DNA from: Phaeosaccion multiseriatum
Taxonomy: Eukaryota > Ochrophyta, other classes
NCBI GenBank assembly: GCA_965112735.1
Contig: OZ218952.1
Span: forward strand, 5,332,001 to 5,396,000
DNA length: 64,000 nt
Reading direction: 5' to 3'
Positions within the stretch are counted from its first letter, which is position 1, and every line of letters begins with the position of its first letter. Shown piece after piece: positions 52,458 to 62,806 of this stretch. The position numbers were made by a program, and so were the translations under genes. The notes beneath the pieces are model-generated. The model saw only the letters and a program-made list of their open reading frames with translations, searched no databases and was not told the DNA's origin.

Positions 52458-53603
52458 GAGGACGACGAGGATGAGGACGAGGAGGAGGACGAGGAGGAGG
52501 ACGGGGAGGAGGAGAAGCGGCGGGCTGGCTCGGAACGGGCCACAGGACCGCGGCCGATGTTGGAGGAAGAGGAGGCTGGAGGAGAGAGAAAACAGCAACA
52601 ACAGCAGCAGCTGGTGATACAGGAGCAGGGCGACGAAGAGAGCTTCCTGACGTTCGACAACATGTCCATCGCGGAGGAGGGGGAGGACGTGGGCGGGCCT
52701 CCCTTTTTGTTCCGTGGTCTGTCCGATGAGAGCCTGGGACTGTCTATGCTCACCGCAATGGACGAGGCGGGGAGTAGCAACGACAACAGCCCTTCGGCAG
52801 GCAGCAGCGCCACGGCGCTTCCCACTACCGACGCTCTCGCAGGAGGAGGAGGAGGAGGAGGTGGTGATGCCGTCTCGACTCCAGCAGGAGGGGCCAACAA
52901 CACCAACAACAAGAACAATCTGGCGCTTCCCTTCCCTCCACTGCCGTCCGGGGCTGGCCCGTCCGGTGCTGGTGCATCTCCACCGGGGCGCAAGAGAGGC
53001 GTCGAGGAGGCTCTCGTGGACGTTGTTGACTCCCTGCCGTGCGAAGATGCCTCCGCCAACGACGGGCCCCTGCGCCTGGCCAAGGGCTTGTTGCGCCTTA
53101 TCAAGGACCCTTCGGTCATCGCTAAGCTCATGGGCATTGAGGGCGGGGCGGGCTCCCCCGCTGCTGGGGCTGCTTCTCCTGCCTTCTCCTTCGCCGTTGG
53201 GGAAGACGGTGATACGCCAGATGGTGATGCAGCAGCAGCAGCAGCAGCAACAGAAGAACAAGAGCCGGCGACTTGTGCTTCTTCTTTGTCACCCTCCGCT
53301 CCCCTGACGACGCTCAGCAGCGCAGCCAATGCAGCAAGTGCAGCAGGAGCAGCCGCGGCGGCGGCGGCGGCGGCAGCAGCAGCAACAGCAGCAGCAGCAG
53401 CAGCAGCAGGAGGAGGAGGAGGAGTGGCGGCCCAAGGAGGGGCCCAAGTCGAGGAGGGACCGCCGGGCATTGCCATGCCTCTGGCCAGTGCGGCCCTCGG
53501 GGCCTTCATCACACGCTGCGCACAGGCACACGATGCAGCAGCGGCGACCCATGGCGCTGCCGCTGCCGCCGTACTACCAACTGCTGCAGCCGCGGCTCAC
53601 TGA
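50777..53603 (+). CDS. Heat shock transcription factor, 686 aa
   Basis: Exons 50777-51013, 51649-51848 and 51980-53603 join in phase to 2061 nt. HSFs bind nGAAn repeats as trimers and switch on chaperone genes. The winged-helix DNA-binding domain spans residues 22-130: PIFLRKTYDMLKG, AYAAWSPAGDTFVIKDTDAF, VIPKFFKHSKFPSFVRQLNF across the first intron (a conserved intron position), YGFRKV, WWEFKHDKFLRDQPQLLVEI. A coiled-coil oligomerisation segment follows (SEVSDLKARIVSMDQRLSQL). KKRKFDN is a likely nuclear signal. The long C-terminal half is low complexity, with glutamine, acidic and alanine tracts, and holds QQLVIPP and QQLVIQE, copies of the dispersed LVI motif. The start is the first ATG after a stop-rich leader. 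It lies immediately after the 56-bp minisatellite. Confidence 0.93.
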
Positions 53604-54263
53604 GCATCCGGTGAAGTGATTTGCGAGAGGGAGGGGCAGAGCCTTTTACCTACTTCGGCCCAAGGGAGGGAGGCAGGTCGCGTCTCGTCTGTGTGTCTCT
53701 CCCCGTGCACGCACGCACACACATATGGCCACTACAGAATGGCCGATCGTTCTGTACGATGGCAAGCGAATGTACTCTATGCGCCGTTCGTTCCGTTTTG
53801 TATAACCAGTGAGTGTAAGAATGAGCAGGAAGAGGGACGAGACGACAAACAAATCAATGGAGGAAAGGGGAACCACCCGCGATACGTCTTGAAGGGGGGG
53901 GAGGGTAAGCGTACTATAGGAAGCGGTAGGTAAGAGAAGGCAGCAGGGAGCAGCACTGAGAGAGGCAAGGGGAGGTAGAGAGGGGCTCTCGTCCCTTGGG
54001 CAATGCGCCAAGCACGGGGAGAGGAGAGGAGAGGGGTGAAAGTATGAATCCGTGATATCTTTTTACAGCTAGTATCTCTATCGCCACTCAATACAGGCTA
54101 AAACCAAATGTAACATATCGTATCAAAAGCGTACTCCAGGAAAAATAATGTACTGCACGATAGGCATGAAAAACCGACAAAACAACAAAGGAGAGAAGGC
54201 GCCGAAAGAATGCGATGCTGCGAGTAGGGTGCTACTCAACTCGTTCACTCAGCATCACAGCGT
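53604..54263. other. Convergent spacer between the HSF and WNK genes
   Basis: A 660-bp region that must contain both 3' untranslated regions. It is less repetitive than the rest of the window, and I see no coding exon or RNA gene in it. Confidence 0.5.
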
Positions 54264-54294
54264 TTAGTGCTGTTGCTGCGGCTGTTGTTGTAGT

Positions 54295-54328
<34 letters not shown>

Positions 54329-56300
54329 TTGGCGGGGCTTGTTGCGGTGGCTGCTGCTGAACCTGCTGCTGTGGTTGTGTTTGCGCCTGTTGCTGCTGCT
54401 GTGGCTGCAGTATCACCAACTGCTGCCCCTGCTGCTGCTGCGTTGGCTGCTGTGGCGGCTGCTGCTGCTGCGTTGGCTGTTGCAACTGCTTCTCCAGAAT
54501 CTTCTGCTGCTCCTCCGCCTGATGCCTTGCTGCTCGAAGCCTGACTTGTTCCGCGGTCCAGTCCTTCTCGAACTCCATCATGCGATTGTTCTGCTCCTGC
54601 TGCATCTTGGTCTCTCTCTTCTCAAACTCCTTCAACGCCTCGTCAAACTTCTCCACCATTCGCTTGTGCTCTTCGCGCTTCTCTCTCTCCGCCGTCTGCA
54701 AGTTCGTTAAGCGGGTGCGGAACGCCTTCTCAGCTTGGTTCTTCCTCCTCTCGTGCGCCTTCATCGCCTTGATGTACTCCTCATCCATGCCGTCGCCATC
54801 CTGATGCCCCTGCCCGTCTACTGCCACCCCATTGCCATTGGTCGCCCCCGCCCCACCCTCTTCCTCCGCAGACAGGGATCTTTGCAGTGGCGGAATCGAC
54901 ATCTGTGACTGCGCGTTGGACGCCCCCACCCCCCCTCCTCCTCCCCCTCCTCCTCCTCCATTACCAACAACGTCTCCATCCTGTCCTGGTCCCTCTTCTC
55001 CCCCTCCCCCTGTCCCCCCTGCCCCCCCTGTCTGGTTCAGACGGCCCGTACTTCCGGTACTAGGACTTCGTCGCATGGGACGCCCCTGCCCCTGCTGCTG
55101 TATCACCAACTGCTGCTGCTGCCCCTGCTGCTGTCCCTGCTGCCCCTGCCCCTGCCCCTGCTGCTGCTGCTGCAGCTGCTGCTGCAGCTGGCTGTTGCTC
55201 CTGTGCAGGTAGGACTGCTGCTGCTTGGTCTTGATCTGCAGCAGCTTCTGCATGGCCTGCCCAGCAAGCTTCTCGATGGAGTCCTTGACAGGACGGTACT
55301 CGTCTTCGGGGAGACGCAGTTCCTGAGGAGAGAGAGAAGCAGAGAGCGAGCAAGAGAGGAGTCAGCAATGGAAGCATTGTCGCTCCACAGCTGCGGGTGA
55401 CTACTAACTCACCCACCTATATATTGCTTTTCCCTCCCCTCCCCACCCCTGAATCCCATCCATCCGTGACATAGCCTCCCCCCTCTCCACCCCCCCAAAC
55501 CCACCCACCTGGATCATCTCCATGGCCACTCTCGAGGGCTTGTCCTGCTCGAGATTAAAGTCGAACTCGACCTCCTGCAGCCGCCCCTCCACGTGGGTGT
55601 GCATGACGAGGCGCATGTAGCCAGATTCGAGGCTCTGTTCTGGTGCCAGTCCAATCTGCGTGTCGCCTCCTCCTCCTGCTCCTCCTCCTCCGTTCCCAAC
55701 CCCACCCCCGCTGATTTGTAGCCGGGGCTGTTGGTTGTACAGCTGATTCATGTCCAGGACAGCGTCCACACTCATAGATGGCCTCCGGTTGGAGCCATCG
55801 GTAGCGACGGGTACCCAACCACCACCGACACCATTCGAAATCTCCATAGAGCTACTGAGGCTGGAACGGTTCCCTCCTCCTCCCCCTCCTCCACCTCCTC
55901 CTCCTCCTCCGCTACCGTTGCCAATGTCGGGCATGGAGGCGTGGTGCGAGAGCCCCCCCGGGGCGCTCAGGAAGACTTGCTGCCCGGAGAGGGAAGCCTG
56001 CCTGTGCTTGGACGTGTGCAAATGCTGTCTTTGTTGTTGTTGTTGTTGTTGTTGCTGCTGCGGCTGCTGCTGCTCCCCTCCTCCTCCTGCTGCAGCGCCG
56101 TTCCTGCTACTAGCACTGCCGTTGCCTCCTCCACTGCCATGACCATTGCCATGTCCATTCGTCTGCTGCTGTACCACCAACTGCTGCACCCCCGACTGGT
56201 CGGAGCCTGCATTCGCCTTGACCAACGCATCGGCGTACGACAAGGGTCTCCCCTGCGCCCCGACCACCCCCACTCCATTCCCTCCGTTGCCTGTCCCCGC

Positions 56301-56344
<44 letters not shown>

Positions 56345-58592
56345 TACCGCCTCCACCCCCCGCCGAGACGGGATTGCTCTTTCGCCGCAGGTTGGCCTCT
56401 GCTGCCGCCGCTGTACCACCAACACCTGCAGAACCCACGGCGGACATGGAGCTGCGCGCCTGCTGTTGCAGCCGAGTGGGGGACTGATCCCTCCCACTTC
56501 CTCCCCCTGCAGCCGCTGCCGCCACCGCTGCTGCCGCCGCCTCCCTTGTGGCATCTTCATCGGCTTCATACTCCTTCTTTACCCTTCCATCTGGCAGCAC
56601 AAAGGGCTTCATATTGGTCTCGTCACTGGGGAAGTGTTGGTAGTCTTCGTCTCCTTGCTCGTCGTCCTCTGACAAGTCCTCTCCTCCATCCACGATGGGC
56701 CCATTGGTGAACGGATCCACACGCTGCTCCTTTCCATCCGTACCCTCTGCTCCTCCTCCCTCACCCTCCTCGCTCCCCGTGCTTGCCTCCAGGGGGGACG
56801 AAGAAGTCGACGCGGTTTGAGTCCCGGACGGAGACGCCTGGCGACCATTCGCACCTCCTCCCGCATCCCCGCCTCCTCCTCCCTCTCCTCCTCCTCCTCC
56901 TCCTCCTCCTCCTCCTCCTCCTCCTCCTCCTCCTCCTCCTCCTCCTTCGCCTTCTCTTGCAGCCCCGGCATCCCCTCCACCCCCCATGGCCAGTGAAGGC
57001 GCAGCGGCAGCAGGCTGTATGGCAGGGGGTGCTCCGTTGTCGTCCCCCCCGGCACCATCGTCGCTGCTTCCTCCTCCCATACTCGTACCCGTCGTCGTCG
57101 TTGTCTTGGCTCCTCCTCCTCCTCCTCCTCCACCTCCTCCTCCGCCTCCTCCTCCTACTGCTGCTGCTGCTGTTGCTGCCTTGTCATCCCCGTCACCTGT
57201 GCTATCCTCGTCACTCAGGCCACTGTTCACGCGCTCCACCGTAATCTTGAGCGGTGCACTCAAACCCGCACCCACACCCACACCCACACTCGCAGCACTC
57301 GCATCAACAGCATCTCCAACCTCCACAATAGAAGGAAGAGCGGGCACCCCATGCGGCGAGCCGGGAGCGGCATCGAGCACCACGATATCGCTATCCTCGA
57401 CTTTGTTCTCGTCTGTGAGGAAGGCGTGCCTCAGCAACGCGGCTGCACTGGGCCGCTTGTCCGGGTCATAGTCTAAACACTCACGAATGAAGTTGCGCGC
57501 TCGCTCATTGTGGACGGACTGGACAGCCGCGGGAAGCACTTGGGAAGTCACCTAAATTGTGGGTGCGTGTAAGTGTGTATGTGGATGTATGTGGATGTAC
57601 GTACGTAAGTGTGTGCGAGTGTTTCACGTGTGTGTGTGTGTGTGTGGGAAGGAAAAAGACACGCAAGTACGCACCCCAAAAGGGCAAAGACGGTCAGCAC
57701 TCCGAGAATAGCCTCGTTTCGTCACTACCTCTCTCACTCCCTCCCTCCCCTCCCCCCTTCCCTCCCTTCCTCCCTTATTCCCCTCCCCCTTCACTCCACC
57801 TACCTTCTTGTAGATCTGCGCTGCGTTGCCGCACTCCGAATAGGGCCTCTCCTTTGTCATCATCTCCAGCATACACATACCGAAGGCGTAGATGTCCACC
57901 TTCTCATTGTAGCTCTCGTCGTAGAGCTCGGGTGCCATGAACTCCGGAGTGCCCAGCACTGACATGGTTTTGTTGGCTCGAGAGCTGCTTGTGCTAAGGC
58001 CGAGGTCACCGATACGAATGTCGCCCGTATCTCGCTGGGAAGGGAGGGAGGGTGGGGGGGGGGGGGGGGGGGCAGAGAGAGGGGGTGGGGGGCAGGGGGG
58101 GGTAAGCAGCAGGCTCCGAGCGGGGGGGGGTGGGGTGGGAGAAAGCGGCGAGGTGTGGGGATGGATGGAGTGACTGCTGTGGTGGCAGAGAGAGGAGGGA
58201 GGGAGAGAGAGGGAGGGAGGGAGGGAGAAATAGAGAAAAAGAGGATGGGTGGCAGACCAGGCGAGTCCTTCCCACCCGTGAGCAGTCCCCCCCCTTCCCT
58301 TCCCGTCTCCCTTGCTCCTTTGCCCCTCTTCTCCCTTGCCCCACCCTCTCCCTTCCCTTCCCTTTACTCCCCTACCTTGATGAAGACATTGTCGCATTTG
58401 AGGTCTCTGTGGATGATGGGCGGATCGTGCTCGTCGTGCAAGTACGTCAGGCCCTTCAGGATCTGACGAGCCCAGCGCTTCACCACCTGACCAGGGCAGG
58501 GGGGGGGGAGAGGGGGGGAAAGGAGGAGTGTGTCAGCTGGGTTAGAGCCGGGCGATTCTTTCGTACGTGCGGAGAGATATAAAAGAGAAAGA

Positions 58593-58629
<37 letters not shown>

Positions 58630-60573
58630 AGAGACCACACGCCCAATCCAATCTGCTAGGCCAATACATCGGAGGGGGTGTCGGAAGGAAAGGAGCGGAG
58701 GGGTCCTTCGTAGTCAATCGCCATATCCCTCCTTCCCCCTCCCTCCCCTCCACCATCCATTCCCCTTCCTCCCTCCCTACCCATCGTACCTTCCAGCGGA
58801 TGACCTCCACCTTTCGTATGAACTCGAGCAGCGAGCCCCCCGGGAGAATCTCCGTGATGAACACCACCTGATCCTTCTCTCTGTTGACCCACGACCCGTG
58901 GAACTGCACGAGGTTGGGATGCTCCAGTTCGTGCAAGAGGCGCACCTGTGTAAGTAGGAAGGAAGGTGGGTTGGAAGGTGGGTTCGTAGGGACGCAGACA
59001 GGCAGGTGGGTTGGTACGGACGAAGATAGGCAGGTGGATGGGCAGGCAGATGGGCAGGCAGATGGGCAGGCAGACACAGGCAGACACAGGCCAGCAGAAT
59101 GATGAGGAGGAGGGGAATGAGAAGGAGGAGGGGAAGGAGGAGGAGGAGGAGGGGGGACGGGGCCTGCACCAGCCCGGCCGAAAGGAGGGAAGACAGACAA
59201 GCCCCCCATCCCCGCCCAGCAGGGGCGCCACACACGCCACACACGCTACACAGAGGGAGGCAGCATCGCCACCACCGTCACGCACGCACCCACCCACTGA
59301 CATACTACACCCACCTCGTTGATGATGCGCTTCTTCTCCTCCTTGGGCAGTGCTCGGATGTGAACGGTATTCCACGCCACCTCGATGCCCTCACTCGTGT
59401 CATAGGCCCTGTAGACCTCCTTGTACTGCCCCTCCCCGATCTTGTCCGCGAACTGAGGAGCGAGATGAGGGGGTGGTGGAGTAAGGAGGGAGGGAGGGAA
59501 GGAGGGAGGGACCGGAGGGCGGGAGGAAAGGAGGGAAGGGGGGAGGAACCGGAGGGAAGGAGGGGTGCGAGGTAAGCGTGAGAGGTAAGGGGGCGGGGAG
59601 GGGGAAGAGAGTGGGGGAGGAAGTGAGTACAAAAAAGGAAAATAATGATGACACCAACCCCGGGTTGTAAAGAGGCGTTGTGGCGTGTTGGACTCACCCT
59701 CACATATCTCCCCTGAGGACTGCTCTCCACAACATCCGAGCCCTCCACGATGCCCTCGTCAGAGCTCTTGCGTTGTGGGGCCGTAGGGGCAGCGGGGGGG
59801 ACACCAGCAACATAAGTAGTAGCAGAGGGCGCAGCGGCCGGAGCAGCAGCAGCAGCAGCTGGCGCCGTGGGGGCAATCGCCGTAGCAACAGGGGCGACCG
59901 CAGCAGCCGCAGAAGCTGAAGCCGGCGCCGCCGCAGCCACCAGAGAGGAGGTACTCGTGGCGGCGCTGGCAAAGCCCGGCTTTTTGAAGAACCCGGGGGT
60001 TGTAGGTAGTGCCGACGCGGCGGCCGTTACCTGCAGCCCTCCTCCTCCTCCTCCTGTTGTTGTTGTTGCTGCTGCTACTGCTGCTCCTCCTCCTCCCTCC
60101 GCTGGTCCCGCCTCGGCCGATAAAGGGGCTCCTTGCTCTGCTTCCCCCAGGCCATCTGGAGAGACCGACGTGCTGACACTGGTTCCCGTCTCCAGCAATG
60201 CGGGGGGCGGTACGTCCGCTGGTGGGGGGGCTGGTGGCTGTGCTACCGTGGGGTACCTTCCAGCTCCGGGAGCGGGAGCTCCTCTTTCGTTGGAAGCACT
60301 CGCAGGAGCGGGAGGAGGACCTCCTGCTGCTTCTCCTTCCAGCGCTGTTGCTGAAGCGTCTGTTGCGTCTGCTTGTGCCGCCGCAGCCTGCGTCTCCTTC
60401 TCATCCTCCCCCCCACTCTTCTCCTGCCCTTCCTCTGCCGTCGCCCGAGAAGGGGCCTCTGCCTGCCCCTCCCCCTCCGCCTCTCCTCCGGCGTTGGGCT
60501 TCGTGTCCTTGGGGGGGCTGTCGGCAGAAGAGGGCACTTCCTCGTTGCCCGCGTCGGAGCCTTTGGCAGCCAT
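54264..60573 (-). CDS. WNK (with-no-lysine) serine/threonine kinase, 1537 aa
   Basis: Minus-strand exons 60573-59698, 59452-59315, 58945-58790, 58486-58376, 58034-57804, 57551-55509 and 55322-54264 join in phase to 4614 nt. WNK kinases sense chloride and osmotic stress and phosphorylate STE20-type kinases. The kinase domain (about residues 293-575) has [13 protein letters not shown] then EVAWN: the usual VAIK lysine is Asn320, and Lys303 in the glycine-rich loop takes its place, the WNK hallmark. [13 protein letters not shown] and [13 protein letters not shown] complete the active site. After about 570 residues of low-complexity sequence comes [20 protein letters not shown], a PF2/OSR1-C-like domain split by the last intron, then a glutamine- and glutamate-rich coiled coil. 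The ATG at 60573 is the first in frame. QQLVIQ and QQLVILQ occur in the tail. Confidence 0.94.
56880..56945. repeat. CTC/GAG repeat in WNK exon 6
   Basis: A trinucleotide run that reads as polyglycine in the minus-strand WNK frame. It is one of several such tracts in this exon (others near 55876-55912, 56306-56343 and 57112-57170). Confidence 0.88.
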
Positions 60574-61673
60574 GGCTTGCCCTTGCCCCGTCCCTTGCCC
60601 CGCGTCTGAGCTACCGAGTTTGGTCTCGCCCTTCGCTCCGACACGCCCCTCTTTGCTCAAGAACGCCGCTCCCCTCCTCCAGTGGGTGGGGGGAAAGTGA
60701 TGACTCACTCCTGCCCACGCAGATGGTTAATTCTGTCTCTTCTCTATTCCTTCCTCGCCTCCCGCCCGCTGTCTACGATACCCCTGCTGGGCTGCTCCTC
60801 CTTCTTCCTGGTGCCCAAACCACCTCAACTTCTCACCGCCCTACTTCGTCCCCACTCCGTCAAGCGCGAAAGCGTCGTGTGTGACTAGAGCACCACATCT
60901 GTGCGCGGCACGTGAGCTCCTCCGTCGAATCTCAGTGCTGCAGCAGCAGTGCCGTTGGTCCCTCCCTCCCTCTCTGCCTCCCTTGTGGTGCTTCGACCCC
61001 TCAGCACTTGGCCTCTGTCTTCTCCCCTCTCTCCGCAGACGCTGCCCGCCGCAGTTCTCCCCAACCTCCCTCCCCAATCCCGCTTCCAGCCCCTCGCAAA
61101 CGGCTTGATGGCTTTTCCAGTTTCCCCATCAATCAAGAAGCGACCATGGCCTTAATCGCTGAACACAGCGAGCAATCGTTTGCATAGAGTCAGAGCCGTT
61201 GCCTGACAGTGTAGACGGCAAAGAGCAGCAGCAGCAGCACGTGCTCTGCGGCGCAAACCCCATCCACACTTAGTCCCTCCCCACTGGGGGGCGTATTTAG
61301 TTCAAGGGCCCCCAGAGAAAGGCTAACTCAGCAGATTCACCCCAGTTTTCACTACGACCCCCTTCTCTCCTTGCCGCTCCGCAGAGGTGAGTTGTCCACC
61401 CTTACGCACTCCCCTCTCTCTCTTGATTGCCTTGCGCTGTTCCCGGAAGCCCAAAAACGCGGAAGGATCCTGACACCAGAGATTTTGGACAGAAGTAGAG
61501 TATGTAGTTACGTAAGTAATTACGTACTCGGGTTTTCCTTCTTTTTTTATTCTCTCCTTCTTCTCCTTCCCCTCCTTCTTTACGCTTCCTACCGTCACTT
61601 CGATTCGCAGCTAGGGCTCTTCTCCCCTCCTCACCCTCGGCCCCATGGCCCCATGCCCCTTCTTTTTTTTTTT
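60574..61673. other. Upstream region of the WNK gene
   Basis: The WNK frame stays open to about 60708 but has no ATG there, so this part is probably 5' untranslated sequence or an upstream exon boundary. Beyond that I see no coding exon. A short CAG run occurs at 61229-61240. Confidence 0.45.
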
Positions 61674-61722
61674 CGGTTGAGTGGCACTTTTGACGCCCCG
61701 TGAATTTTTTTTGACGCCAAAT

Positions 61723-62207
61723 ATGCTGTGCCCACAAGCTCTACAAGGGGTTTAGAGAATACTCCACAGGCTCTGTGCCAATGTGTGAAGCCTCCTATTT
61801 TATCTTGCAGCCTGCTCGTCGAGCGAGGTACCTTGTTGAATAAAAGAAAAGAAGTGGAAGTCAAAAGGAGTCTAGAAAAGAGGTCCTGACAATACATACT
61901 AGCCCTATTTTAACCCCGGGCAAGTATCGATATCGACCTTCGGCTCCAGGCGAGGTTTCTCGGGCTTTAGGCTTCTGGGCCGTAGCCCCCTCCAGGCTTC
62001 GGGCTTCTGGCCGCAGGCCAGCGCAGGCTTCTGGCCGCAGGCCAGTGGTCAGGCTTCAGGCTTCGCAGGCTGGGAGAAAAATGGGGGACTTGGCAGGCTT
62101 TTCGCTACTTTCTGCAGGCTTCTGGCCGCAGGCCGCCGCAGGCTTCTGCTTTATCGGGGGCCCGAGAAACCTCGCCTGGAGCCGACGACCTAGACCCAGA
62201 CAGCACA
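61723..62207. mobile_element. Nested insertion inside the foldback element
   Basis: About 485 bp interrupts the foldback arm and is flanked by the direct repeat CAAAT (61718-61722 and 62208-62212), which fits a 5-bp target duplication. It contains a perfect 24-bp inverted repeat (61941-61964 and 62160-62183 region, core GGCTCCAGGCGAGGTTTCTC) enclosing tandem copies of CTTCTGGCCGCAGGCC. No open frame of note. Confidence 0.6.
61965..62158 (+). repeat. Tandem GGCTTCTGGCCGCAGGCC-type repeat
   Basis: Five to six degenerate copies of a 16-20 bp unit around CTTCTGGCCGCAGGCC sit between the 24-bp inverted repeats of the nested insertion. Confidence 0.75.
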
Positions 62208-62511
62208 CAAATGACGATTACTTTGACGACGTTTGACGACGTTTGACGACGCTTGAGCCCCCTGTTTGACGCTCTTTGACGCTTTTTGACGCCCTTTGAC
62301 GCCCTTTGACGCCCTTTGACGCCCTTTTCCGTGAGTTTTTTTTTACGTGATTTTTTTTAGACGAAATTAATAAGGCGAATTAAGATAAAAGGTGCGTCAA
62401 AGTGCGTCAAACAGGGCTTTAAAGTGGGTAAAAAGGGGGTTCAAAAGTCGTCAAACGTCGTCAAAGTAATCGTCATTTGGCGTCAAAAGCGTCAAAAGTG
62501 CCACTCAACCG

Positions 62512-62806
62512 CGAAATCACAGTAGGCCTATTTTGGAAAATTGCCCGGCCTAGCGAGGGCCGTAGGCACTCGGTCTATTTATAGGCCGCCGCCTAGGCGC
62601 AGTCGCAGGTCCAGGGCGGGAATATGCTCATATGCCCCTTGGCTGGCCCGGAACCCGTCCAAGTGTCGTAGGTAGAGGAGAGATAATGAAAAAAGAAAAA
62701 AGAGTTTTTTTTTTTTAATTTTTTAACACTCGATTTGCGTAAGAATCGCCCAAATCGCCCGATTTCCGGCCCAATTTTTTTTTTGCACATATGCAGCAAA
62801 AGGACG
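62512..62806. other. AT-richer spacer between the foldback element and the last ORF
   Basis: This contains several A and T homopolymers and no coding exon. It may include the 3' untranslated region of the minus-strand ORF to its right. Confidence 0.4.

Larger units (their letters stand above)
61674..62511. mobile_element. Foldback (MITE-like) element with terminal inverted repeats
   Basis: The left end starts CGGTTGAGTGGCACTTTTGA at 61674. The right end is its reverse complement, ending at 62511. After these 23 matching bases the arms continue to match (TTTTGACGCCAAAT) with one gap of about 12 bases. If the nested insertion at 61723-62212 is removed, the left arm continues ATGACGATTACTTTGACGAC, exactly as the right arm does. 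The element is then about 348 bp, with both arms rich in TTTGACG words and an AT-rich centre. No coding capacity, so it would be non-autonomous. I could not define an outer target duplication. Confidence 0.68.
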
